A stretch of 64,000 nt of DNA from Gonatopus flavifemur (taxonomy: Eukaryota; Arthropoda; Insecta; Hymenoptera; Dryinidae), in assembly GCA_018340375.1 (NCBI GenBank), contig JAFFJZ010000070.1, positions 124,001-188,000 of the forward strand. Reading direction: 5' to 3'. Positions within the stretch are counted from its first letter, which is position 1. Every line of letters starts with the position of its first letter. The translations under genes were made by a program, and so were the position numbers. Under the pieces are notes generated by a model. That model was given only the letters and a program-made list of their open reading frames with translations, was not told where the DNA came from and did not search any database. Of the stretch, positions 44,562-55,250 are shown piece by piece.

Positions 44562-44669
44562 TTTCATGGGAGCTCCTGCATCAAGCGTCAACATTGGAAG
44601 AAACGAGTGGTCCAACAGGTTCTCTTTGTTCTTCCAATGTTGACGCTTGATGCTGAAGCTGCCATGAAA
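44562..44669. ncRNA. Candidate miRNA-like hairpin
   Basis: A left arm (44562-44602) and right arm (44629-44669) pair over about 41 bases. The inner 26 bases pair perfectly (GCATCAAGCGTCAACATTGG against its inverse), and three or four mismatches lie near the base of the stem. The loop is about 26 bases. The size and mismatch pattern fit a pre-miRNA or hairpin siRNA, from either strand. No terminal repeats or target duplication of a MITE are evident. No expression evidence is available. Confidence 0.45.
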
Positions 44670-44920
44670 AAGGCCCTTTATTGTTCTTTCTGTTCGCACA
44701 GACGAGACCGTCTTCCAACACTATTTTGATATGGAATGCTTGCTCCACTAATATATGCTCTAAGATTCCCACTCACAATATACATATTCAATGCTAATTT
44801 TGCCCTAAATTGACAACTGTCTTTTCAATATTGATAAATTCAGTCTTTCTATGGAATTTTTTGAAATTAGGATTTTGATATAACTAGCCTTTGATGAGAA
44901 CAGGCTGAAAACTGATATTC

Positions 44921-45824
44921 CTATTGGGAAAAACGAAAAATTTTTGAATGGGCCAGAAAAGTGGTAGATTTTGTTGAATTGATCAGAAAATCGTTGAAAT
45001 GTAGCCGGAAATCGGTATTTCGGGAGACAAGGACAGAAATCGGGAGATCTTTAGATAAATCGGGAGGTTTTGCAACACTGATCAGATCCGGTGCTTTTTG
45101 TATATCTACAAAACATATATACACAGATTTTTTCAACTCTAGTCTTTTCTCTACTATTGTTCTGAGAGCTAAAATTGCTTCTCGCGTTCCCCTATTCTTC
45201 CTAAAACTGAACTGATCTTCTGCTAATCTACTCTCTATTTCCTTTTCTATCGTCCTGTATATAATCTTTGTCAGTATTTTCGAGGAATGTGAAGTTGAAC
45301 CAATCGTTCTGTAGTTCTCGCATTTGTCTGCTCCTTGTTTTTCCGGAATGGCGGCAATCTTATTCTTTTGGAAATCTTGAGGAACTTCTCCATTTTCGTA
45401 CATATCTCTGACCAATTCGAACAGTGCGTCACGAGTTTTTTGACTAGAGGCTTTGATCAAGTGCGCACTTATGCCATTCATTCCTGGCGCTTCATTATTT
45501 TTCAATTCTTGCAAAGCCCTGTCGAATTCTGATCTCAAAATCAGCTCCCCCAATTCTTCATGATCGACATCTTCCTTCCTCTCTAAAAATCCCTTCATTA
45601 TCGCTTCCTCCATACAGATCTTCTGAATGATTAATCCATGGTCCTATTTTTCCCTCCGTTCTTATCAACTGTCTCTCTAGAGAATTTTTAATCATCCTGC
45701 TTCTATATTTCATTTGTCCAAAAAATCTCTCAACAATCTTATATGCCTTATCTACTCTCCCTGAATCGAGAGACGCGGTAGCGTCTCGACGCCAAGTACA
45801 TGAAAAGAAACAACAAAGGCACAT
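44921..45824 (-). pseudogene. Non-LTR (LINE) reverse transcriptase fragment
   Basis: The minus strand from about 45760 reads DKAYKIVERFFGQ..RSRMIKNSLE, shifts frame near 45610, then runs MEEAIMKGFLERKED, FDRALQELKNNEAPGMNGISAHLIKAS, EVPQDFQKNKIAAIPEKQGADKCENYRTI, SSKILTKIIYRTIE, EDQFSFRKNRGTREAILALR and YICFVDIQKAP. This is the N-terminal half of a LINE reverse transcriptase domain (finger motifs and motif A Asp). The YxDD catalytic motif, endonuclease and 3' tail are absent: from about 45100 down to 44921 the frame leaves the family. It is an internal fragment and not a simple 5'-truncated LINE. Confidence 0.85.
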
Positions 45825-45829
45825 GTAAG

Positions 45830-46369
45830 TGAAAAAGCAGAAGGCGCCCGCTACCGTGTATCCTTACTCCTAAACCGAGATTTAACCTCCTGAAAAAATT
45901 TTCAATGCACAACTCGTCACACATTGAATGTCACGAAAAAATAATTACACTTTCAATATACAATTCGACTACACACTTTCGTTTAAGCACACTCCGAACT
46001 TGATCAGTTCACGCGATCTTGAGATAGAATTGAAATTTCATGCGATCAAAACATCAACATTGTGGTTCAGATTATTCGATTTCTTTCATCACGATAAATC
46101 TCATAACTATCTGAAGCTCTAGACACACAAACTATGTAAACGTGAGAAACGTCCCAGACAGCACCACCACTTCACAAAGAATTCTTGAAGAAAACATTTA
46201 GAACACCTCAGTTTTGGGGAGAATTCATTTTGAATCCCCAGAATCATCCGAATGAATTCTATGAGACATCAACATGTACACCCGTTGTGCGACTAAACAT
46301 GAAAACATATGGAAGGTCAAAAAGAATACCTAGTCCACCCAACAGAACTCATATTGAACGCCATTATGG
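45830..46369. other. Stretch without recognisable genes
   Basis: A CCCAGACAGCACC motif near 46152 resembles one end of the CCCA..CAGCACC MITEs nearby, but no partner end is visible. Confidence 0.35.
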
Positions 46370-46379
46370 ATACATTATG

Positions 46380-46508
46380 AACATATAACGTATTCAGTTT
46401 TGAATACAAATTACGTTCATAATGATATCAGTTTTAAATACATTTTGCGTGCATAATGAAATCAGTTTTGAATCCATTTTGCGCACATAGTGGTATCAGT
46501 TTTTAATG
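46380..46508 (+). repeat. Short tandem repeat, 34-bp unit
   Basis: ATCAGTTTTGAATACA..TTGCG.GCATAATG-like units recur about three and a half times with substitutions. Confidence 0.75.
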
Positions 46509-46804
46509 CTCGTTAAATAAAAAAATGCATAAAATAGTCACTTTGATATTTGAAAAGAGCAGACTCAACGGTTTGAAAAACTTCTCTTTAAAAAATAATG
46601 TATATCATTTTCAAAGGTTAGTTGAAAGAAATTCCAATTAAAAATATGTATACACCATACAATTGGAAGATTATTAGTGTCCCTTTGAAAGAAAATAGAA
46701 ACTCGAACGAAATTAGCATTGTTAACTAATTTGTCACTTTCATCATTGTATTATCCACAAGTTATTTACAAAATTATTGCGATTCAATGAAGTTCATGAT
46801 GATA

Positions 46805-47122
46805 CCCAAGCAGCAACAGAATTTCAAAGTATATACGAAGTAGAAACCTTCGTAGAATGTACGGATGAGATACGAAGAACACATAATGAATGTTCATAGA
46901 ATGTTCGAATGAGACTGTTTTAAATATACTTAGAACGTATGCAGTACATTCGAAATCTACGATATACATTCAATCGGCGTTCAATCAACGTGCTGTCGTA
47001 TATCCGGTTACATACGTTCGATAAATATGCATAGCACCTATAGAACGGTCTCATTCGAATGTGCATAGAACATATTTCGAATATTCGAAGAACGTTCATA
47101 GTATATTCTGGTGCTGCTTGGG
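46805..47122. mobile_element. TA-flanked palindromic MITE, 318 bp
   Basis: CCCAAGCAGCAACAGAAT at the left and ATTCTGGTGCTGCTTGGG at the right, with TA on both sides (46803-46804, 47123-47124). Inner arms share ATAGAACATTCGAA-like words. Same end style as 14214-14427 and 53722-56090. Confidence 0.85.
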
Positions 47123-47124
47123 TA

Positions 47125-47754
47125 AGTTGGAGCGTTTAACGAAAGAAAAATTATTGTTGCTTTCATTTTGTGTTCATTTGGGCAAACTGAGAATACATCT
47201 TGAACTTCCATGGGGATTCATGTTTTGTCGCATAACGGGTGTTCTTTTGGAATACTTCATGTAGTCTTGATGAATGTTTTGCGAGTTCAGATATGCGCTC
47301 AATGAGAATTCTTTTTGGAGTCTTTTGGTACTGCATGTATTCTTCCAAATTACATATTAGGTTCTCAAAAAAGAGTTCTCTATACATTGTCAAAACATGA
47401 ACAAATAATCTGTCAATGAGGCGATGTGTTGATGGATTATGATAATATCAAAAGGATAATAAAAAAATGAATGAAATACAGGTTACTACATGACAGGTTG
47501 CTACAGGTTATTTATAACAACAATTGAACACAAATAACTTGAATGAAAATTCATGAATGAATGAACGAATGAATGATGGAGAGGTTCTTTGTAAAAAAAC
47601 ACAAAAAGTTCGGAAAAGGTATAAATACAGCTATTTGCTACATTCAGAAAATTGGAATATACACAGGTCAGCTTTGTATGATGGATTATTCATGAAATGC
47701 ATGATTCCTTCACGAGCAAAAGCATAGCAGATATACCATAATCCCTGATGGACA
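47125..47754. other. Stretch without recognisable genes
   Basis: Near its end (47700-47754) it holds the first ATATACCATAATCCCTGATGG motif of the degenerate repeat family found at 50.3-52.8 kb. Confidence 0.4.
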
Positions 47755-47763
47755 GTTTGCTAC

Positions 47764-50277
47764 AGGTCCGTGGAGGTGGCACCCCCACCATTCAAAATCT
47801 GGATTATTAATGCATGAGAATTATGTGCTGATTATGAGCTAATCTTGTGCTCCATTCTGGATTTTTGTGCTCATCAAATTTTTATTAAAAAAAGGAATTT
47901 TGTGAGGGGATGCTGACGACATGTAAAGCTAGCACCCCGCTATATGAGATCGGTATTAAATGATTTATTATCGGATCAACATTGATGGGGGAATTATTTG
48001 CTACTTATGTGCTTCAAATTCCAATTGGTTTTATCATCGAAATCACCGGTGGGAAGAGGTTACAGATGAGAAAGCTATTTGAGGTGTGGAGATAGGACGA
48101 CGAGAACAACCGGATCATGGGAAAGTCATATTTGGGACAATCCAGATTGATGAGTGGATTATGTGCACCTTGTGAATGGTGCTAATTTTGTGCTCATCAA
48201 ATTTTCATAAAAAAAAAGGAATTTTGTGTAGGGATGCTGACAACATGTGGAGCTAGTACCCCCACTATATGAAATCGGTATTAAATGAATCATTATCGGA
48301 TCCAAATTGATGGGAGAATTGTGTGCTATTTATGTGCTCCAATTTCCAATTGGTTTTATCATCGAAATCAGTGGTGGGAAGAAGTGACAGATGAAAAGGC
48401 TGTTTGAGGTGTGAAGATAGGACGACGAGAACAACCGAATCATGGGAGTGTCATATTTGGGACAATCCAGATTGATGAGTAGATTATGTACACCTTGTGA
48501 ATGGTGTACATGTTGTTATGTTCATGAGGTTATGTTTTCATCAATGTGCAGGAATGAATGCCCAATGACTTGTGATATACAGAAGGTACTGAAAGAAGAA
48601 GTGAAAAGAATGCCACTTTGACCCGATCCAGAGTGATCTCATAATTATGTGCTATTCATGTGCTCCACCCACGATTCATGTGCTCGCTGGAAAATTCATC
48701 GGGAGAGTCTGAAACTCTACACAATTAATCGAGTCCAGCACCACCACTCTATGGGAACAAGATAAGACGCATTTTGACCCGGTTGGGAGTAATCCCATGA
48801 TTATGTGCTATTCATGTGCTCCACTCACGATTCATGTGCTCGATGGAATATTCATTAGGGGAGTCGGAATCTCAACTCAATTGATCGAGTCCAGCACCCC
48901 CACTATCTGGAAACAAAATAAGACGCATTTTGACCCGGTTGAGAGTGATCCCATACTTATTTGCTATTTATGTGCTCCACCTACGATTCCTTTGTTTCAC
49001 TTCTTGATGGTGGGGGTGCATGTACTGGATCAATTCAGTTGAGATTCCCACTCCCCTGATGGATTTTCCAGCGAGCACATGAAACGTGGGTGGGAAACAT
49101 AAATAGCACCTAATTATGCGATCACTTAGGATTGGGTCAAAGTGACGTTAATTTAACTTCCTGGAAGTGGGGGTGCTGTACTGGATCAATTGAGTAGAGA
49201 TTCCGACTCCCTTGATCAATATTCCATCGAGCACATTAATCGTGGGTAGAGCACATAAATCGCACCTAATTATGGGATCACTCCCAACTGGGTCAAAATG
49301 CGTCTTATCTTGTTTCCAGAAAGTAGGGGTGCTGGGCTCGATCAATTGAGTTGAGATTCCGACTCCCCCAATGGATTCCCCAGCAAGCACATGAGTCGTA
49401 GGTGGAGCACAGGGATAGCACATAATTCTGGGATCACTCCCAACGGGGTCAAAATGCGTCTTATCTTGTTTCCAGATGGTAGGGGTGCTGGACTCGATCA
49501 ATTGAGTTGAGATTCCGACTCCCCTAATGAATTCCCCAGCAAGCACGTGAATCGTAGGTGGAGCACAGGAATAGCACATAATTCTGGGATCACTCTCAAC
49601 CGGGTCAAAATGCGTCTCATTGTGTTTCCAGATAGTGGGGGTGCTGGACCCGATCAATTGAGTTGCGATTCCGACTCCCCTAATGAATTGTCCAGGGAGC
49701 ACATGAATCGTGGGTGGAGCACATAAATAGCACATGAGATCACTCTGGATCGGATCAATGTGGCATTTTTTTCACTTCTTCTTTCAGTACCTTTTATATA
49801 TCACAAGTCATTGGGCATTCATTCCTGCACATTGATGAAAACATAGCCTCATGAACATAACAACATGTACACCATTCATAAGGTGTACATAATCCATTCA
49901 TCAATCTGGATTGTCCAAAATATGACATCCCCCATGATCCGGTTGTTCTCGTCGTCCCATCTTCACCCCTCAAACAGCCTTTTCATCTGTAACTTCTTCC
50001 CACCGGTGATTTTGATGATGAAACCAATTGGAAATTGGAGCACATAATTCCCCCATCAATTTTGATCCGATAATAAATCATGAGATACCGATTTCATATA
50101 GTGGGGGCGCTAGCTTCATATGTCGTCAGCACCCCCACACAAAATTCCTTCTTTTGGTAAAAAGTTGATGAGCACAAAAATTAGGGATGGAGCACAAAAT
50201 TAGCACATAATTAGCACATAATTCTCATCTTCAAATCTTCAGATTTTCGATGGTGGGGGTGTCACCTGCACGGACCT
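47764..50277. mobile_element. Foldback element with 9-bp target duplication
   Basis: Inverted ends AGGTCCGTGGAGGTG and CACCTGCACGGACCT. GTTTGCTAC is repeated exactly at 47755-47763 and 50278-50286. The arms (about 47764-49030 and 49040-50277) are inverse copies built from repeated TATGTGCT..CATGTGCTCCA words. Near the centre lie tandem units of about 145 bases with GGGGGTGCTGGACTCGATCA and AAAATGCGTCTTATCTTGTT (in either orientation). A 9-bp duplication is typical of Mutator-like elements. The 195-residue frame at 49148-49735 is tandem-repeat translation, not a gene. Confidence 0.85.
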
Positions 50278-50289
50278 GTTTGCTACTGT

Positions 50290-52780
50290 CGGTTTCTCTG
50301 ACCGGAACCAGAGACAAATAATAGAAAATCATACAAGGTTTAGTCAAGGAACATAATCCAAATTTATGAATTCTGAGGCAAAAGCATATCGGATATATCA
50401 TAACCCCTGAGGGACGGCTAGCTACTGTTAACTTCTCCCATTAGGATCGTAGACAATTAGTGAGAAAGATTATACCGAGCTCGCTTGAGAAATATTCAAG
50501 TTTATTTGCTATTCCTTCACAGATAGAATTATAGTGGATATACCATACCCTTAATGGACAGTCCACTGACAGCCTGCTCAGAGAGAAGTGGATGAATGAA
50601 ACATTGTCCTCCTTGCAAACCCTGATTGACAATGACACTTGAGCTGACCTGAAGCGACTGGAGATGTTGCTTATTCTAAATGAACCGTTCCAAATCTTTT
50701 TCATCTTTCTCTACAGAGAAAACCATAAAGAGATGTCTAGTAAGAAAAGGTACGTTTGATACAATTTTATTGTCTTTGTAGTTTTGATGCAGAGTATTAT
50801 ATATTGGAACAGTCCATTAAATCTAACCAAATCTGATTAAGAATCAGACATCAGCGACATAAACTACAATAACAACATGGAGTAGGTTTCTTTGACGGAG
50901 GCTGTTATCGAATCCTTGAATATAAATCGAATTGATAGTACTGATAGCTAACATACAGGTCTATGGTATGTTTGCTTCATTTTGTTCCATCCACCTGTGA
51001 TGCTATTCAAAGAATCTATTAATAGTATCGAATCGATCTGTGATGTATCCACTGCACTCTTGCCTTCGCTTCACTCGACTAAGAGGCCACTGAATGGGAT
51101 TGATAGTGACAGCTATCGTATGGCTGAATGGCTGGCGCACGAATTTATTAATCGTCTGCTTCATTTCTGCTTTGTCTCCATCCACCTGTGATTCTACTCC
51201 GAGGAACTGATGAGTCCAGTATGTCGTCAAGATTTGTGCCATATCTGCTGTGCTTTTGCCTCTAGAGAAATCGTTTTGTTCAATTAATAGTTTTGATTCA
51301 AAATATTTGATATACTTCAATGTAACTAAAGTGCCCGGAGACCAACCTCAACCTTCAACGTTTTTGAAACTTCTCATATCTCATTGAGGTTGTGTCATGA
51401 ACGTCTGATTCTGGAAACTTTTTATACTGCATTGGGGTTTCTGGATGATTCCACGTTCTCATTATATTTGATATTTGATGAATTCCACTTTCTGATATTA
51501 TGAGCGATGATTCAGTTTTGTTGATTCATCACATAATCTTTGATCATCCATTTCATGCCATTCATTATCAATTGAATCCATTTTATCATCTGTAATTCAT
51601 CCATTCAATACAAAATTGCCTATAAAATTACCTAAATGGAATGGATAGTGGTTGTGGACGACGTACAGATCGCATGGTATATTTGCTTCGTTTTTGTCTT
51701 TCCTCACTGGCCTGATACTTTGTCGAACAAGAGTTGTTATCGGATTGCTTGAGTAGTATCACAGGTGTATAAGAAAACACGAAAACCAACGAATATACCA
51801 CAGACCTGTACGTCGTTCAACACCACTATCAATTTCGTATAGTCGGTCTCGGGAAATTTTGTACTGAATGGATGAATTACAGATTACAAAGTGGATTCTA
51901 TTGATAATGAATGGCATGAAATGGATGATCAAAGATTATGTAATAGATCAATGACTGAATCATCACTCATGATCAGAGAGAGGAATTCATCAAAAAACCC
52001 AATGCAATATCAAAAGTTCCCAAAAAGTTAAGCTTATAACAAAATCTCAAAGACATATAAATAGTTTGACTAACGGTAGAAGTTGAAGTTGGTCTCCAGT
52101 TACTTTAGTCACATTGAAGTATCTCAAAACGATTTTTTCAAAGGCGAAAACACAGGAGATATGTCACAGATCCTTACAACATGCTGGGCTCATCAGTGCT
52201 TTGGAGTAGAATCATAGGTGGCTGGAGAAGAAGCAGAAATGAAGCAGACGTACCACGAATTTGTATGCTAGCTATCGTCACTATCAATTTCATTCGATGG
52301 CCTCATAGTCGAACGAAGAAGAGGCAAAAGCGCAGTGGATATATCACAGATCTATCCGGTGCTGTGATCAGATTCTTTGTGTGGTTTTTCAGGGGGAAAA
52401 GAAAGAAACAAAATGAAGCGAATATACCATAGATCTGTGAGTTTGCTATCACCACCATCAATTTGCATTACAGATTACATAGTGGATTGAATTGATAATG
52501 AATCCCTAGATTCTTCGAGCAGAATTACAGGTGAATGCAGTAAAAACAGGCGAATACCAGATATATCATACATCTTTCTATCAGGTACAAGCAGAATCAA
52601 TATCAATAGGCAGCGTTGTAAGAAAATGAAGAAAAGGCAGGGGCGCAGAGGACATACAACAGTTCCTTGCGTCGAGTATACTACTATCAGATTCTTACAA
52701 TGAAATCACTGGTAGATGGAGGAAAAGCAAGAAGGACGCAGATGTACTATACATCCCCCTGGTGGGAATATTTCTCTGAG
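50290..52780. repeat. Degenerate repeat array with ATATACCA(T/C)AGA(T/C)CTGT motif
   Basis: Plus-orientation copies near 50388, 50535, 51794, 52151, 52335, 52417, 52556, 52648 and 52739. Minus-orientation copies near 50955, 51036, 51230 and 51665. Each is often preceded by an A/G-rich AAGCAGAAATGAAGCAGA-like tract and followed by TGCTATCACTATCAATTT words. Unit length is roughly 110-180 bases and irregular. No coding content is recognised. Confidence 0.6.
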
Positions 52781-53070
52781 GATTTCTGAGAATCTCTGTG
52801 GTGCTGTTTGGGAATCTTATTCAAGCACCCATTTTTCTACTCATTTCAGCATATATTCAATGATGGGGATTTGTGAGTGTGGAAATATGTGAGAATAGAT
52901 ATTTATCAACAGTGATATGTAGGGAAGAATTATCTGAAAACTAAGATGATTAAGAATACCGATCTCTAGTGGAGAATATTAAATTGAAAATAGAGTATTT
53001 GAGAGAAAGAATATTTTGGAGTATTATATATTGAGAATGAACAAGATGCTCGAATGAGTTTATTCAAATA

Positions 53071-53325
53071 CACTGACAGAAATAATTACTAATACCAAGA
53101 AAACATATTCTTGAATATTTTTAAGAATACATATCCTTGAATACAGCTGATATGTTGCAAGCTCAAGTGGAATTCCCTTGGATCAAAAAAATATTTCTTC
53201 TAATCAAGAAATACAACCTTAGTTCTAAGAAAATTTTCTTGTATCAAGAGTACAGATTTTTTAAGAAATTGATTTCTTGAAACATCACAATATGTGATTG
53301 GTGATAGTAATTATTTCTCTCAGTG
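53071..53325. mobile_element. TA-flanked MITE, 255 bp
   Basis: CACTGACAGAAATAATTACT and AGTAATTATTTCTCTCAGTG are inverse ends. TA flanks both sides (53069-53070, 53326-53327). The uninterrupted host sequence survives at 53525-53535 (TCAAATATAGTACACG), confirming the insertion. Confidence 0.9.
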
Positions 53326-54667
53326 TATAGTACACGAGTCCTCTTAACGAGCAATGGTGTCAATTTATTGTGGCAGTCCGACGTTTCGCCTAGTTTCTAG
53401 GCATTTTCAGGGGTCATAACAATCGTATGAGTGACGAAGACATTGTCTCCATCATAGACCCTCATTGCTCACGCGGATAGGGCGAAAACATTGAGAATGA
53501 ACAATATGCCCAATCGAGTTTTTTCAAATATAGTACACGAGTCCTCTTGACGAGCAGTGGTGCCAATTTATTGCAGCAGCCCGACGTTTCGCCTAGTTTC
53601 TAGGCATTTCCAAGGTTATAACAATCGTATGAGTGACAAAGATGACGATTGAAAAAACTCATTCGAGCACCTTGTTCATTCTCAATGCTTTCACCTTATC
53701 CGCGTTGGCAATAAGGGTTTACCCACACAGCACCGGATGTCCCAGCAATATTGTCAGAATATTACATTTGGGATGTGAAACATTCTGGAAACCATCTCAA
53801 GAAGATTGTCAGAATGTCTGCAGGATGTCTCATGTCACCATCTTCGTAACATTCTGGAGATATTCTGAAACATTGCTGAAATCATTGAGGTCACATTCTT
53901 GTGATGTGACATTGATGTGATCATTGCAGCGATATTGTGTACGGAAAGAAATGTAACAATCGCATGTATTAAAAATCTTACAAAATCTTACTTTGGGTTG
54001 AAAAAAAATTTCTTCAGAGCTTACTTCCACAAATGTTGAACGAGCTTGGCCGGAAGCACTTTGAGTGGAAGAAAACCTGCTCCGAAGTCGGTTATTAGAA
54101 GGTTCCCCCAGTGGGGATTGAAGCCGGGTTCTGTGGGTTCTGCTCATCCAAAATGAGCGCAACAAAATGTTTAATGAGTCACGTGGTGCTCAATCGTAGT
54201 TTATTGTTCTCACCTTGTTACCGGCGAGATTTACATATGACAAGAATGGAAGAGTTAGAAGACATTTGACAACGTAATAAATCAATCCTTTTTCAAAACT
54301 CATTATCATATCTCCATTGGACAATTTTTAAACTTAGATACAGCCACGAAATACTTTTAAGGATTGATTAAATCAAAAATTTTTCATGTGATAATAACAC
54401 ATTGTAATCGCTAAATGTATTGGAAAATGTTACATCTCAGGTTATTATGAATATTCTGTTCTGAAAAATAGTTAAGGGCACTTTATCAGAAGGAGCGGGT
54501 AAAATTTGCGTTGATTTGTTCCATCAGTTACTTGATAAATCCGAATTTGGAATAGGTGGTTATTTCAGGAACTTGCACACCTAACATTGAACTTCAAATC
54601 TAAGATTAGGTTTCTTCTTGGTTTGCAGGTATTAAGAAACAAATTTATAAACATTTTGATATTTGTA

Positions 54668-54969
54668 CACGGAGAGACATTTCGAGATATTGAATCACTG
54701 AGCTTCATGTGATTTTTCATCTCGAAATCAGATGATTTTGTATCTCGAACGGCGTGAAAAAACATCACAACATCGGAGAGCATAAATCTCGAATCCCGTG
54801 ATGTTATTGCATCGTGAAGTTGGAGATTCAAAATCAAGCAGTTCGATGCTCGAAAAGCATACAGTTCGTGATAGAAAATCACCAATCGGTTGATTTTGCT
54901 TCACGTCAGTTGCGAGATGCAAAATCATGTTGAGTTCGTTGATTTAATATCTCCGAATTTCTCTCCGTG
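54668..54969. mobile_element. TA-flanked MITE, 302 bp
   Basis: CACGGAGAGACATTTCGAGA at the left and TCCGAATTTCTCTCCGTG at the right. TA flanks both sides (54666-54667, 54970-54971). The interior repeats TCTCGAATC/GATTCGAGAT-like words. Confidence 0.85.
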
Positions 54970-55191
54970 TAGGTTATTACTTTTGGACCCCTCTTATACC
55001 CGCCAGGAATCAGTGAAAAACTAAAACTTATATTTAGAAACTGATCTCCATCGTGGATTTCATGGTTATGCAGTTGGAATTTCCCGTAAATGCATAACTT
55101 ATGAAAAAAATGGCGCAACATTTCACTCGCTTCTTCTGATGCTTGAATGTCTTTAAGCGTCGTCCAAAACTCCCCAATCTCACAGCGGTGA

Positions 55192-55250
55192 ATTGGCTCA
55201 GCGGTTCACGTGTTATCTTTCAATCACTTGCGTGAAATCAGAGTTCGTGT
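55192..55250 (+). promoter_or_regulatory. tRNA-like A box with weak B box
   Basis: TGGCTCAGCGG (near 55195) fits the A-box consensus fully. GAGTTCGTGTCTCC about 50 bases on is a degenerate B box. It is a tRNA-like module and not a tRNA gene. Confidence 0.35.

Noticed and set aside
49148..49735. 195-residue cysteine-containing repeat protein on the minus strand
   Set aside because: It is the translation of 145-bp tandem units within a foldback element; the same units lack stops by chance of period and have mirrored copies on the other side.
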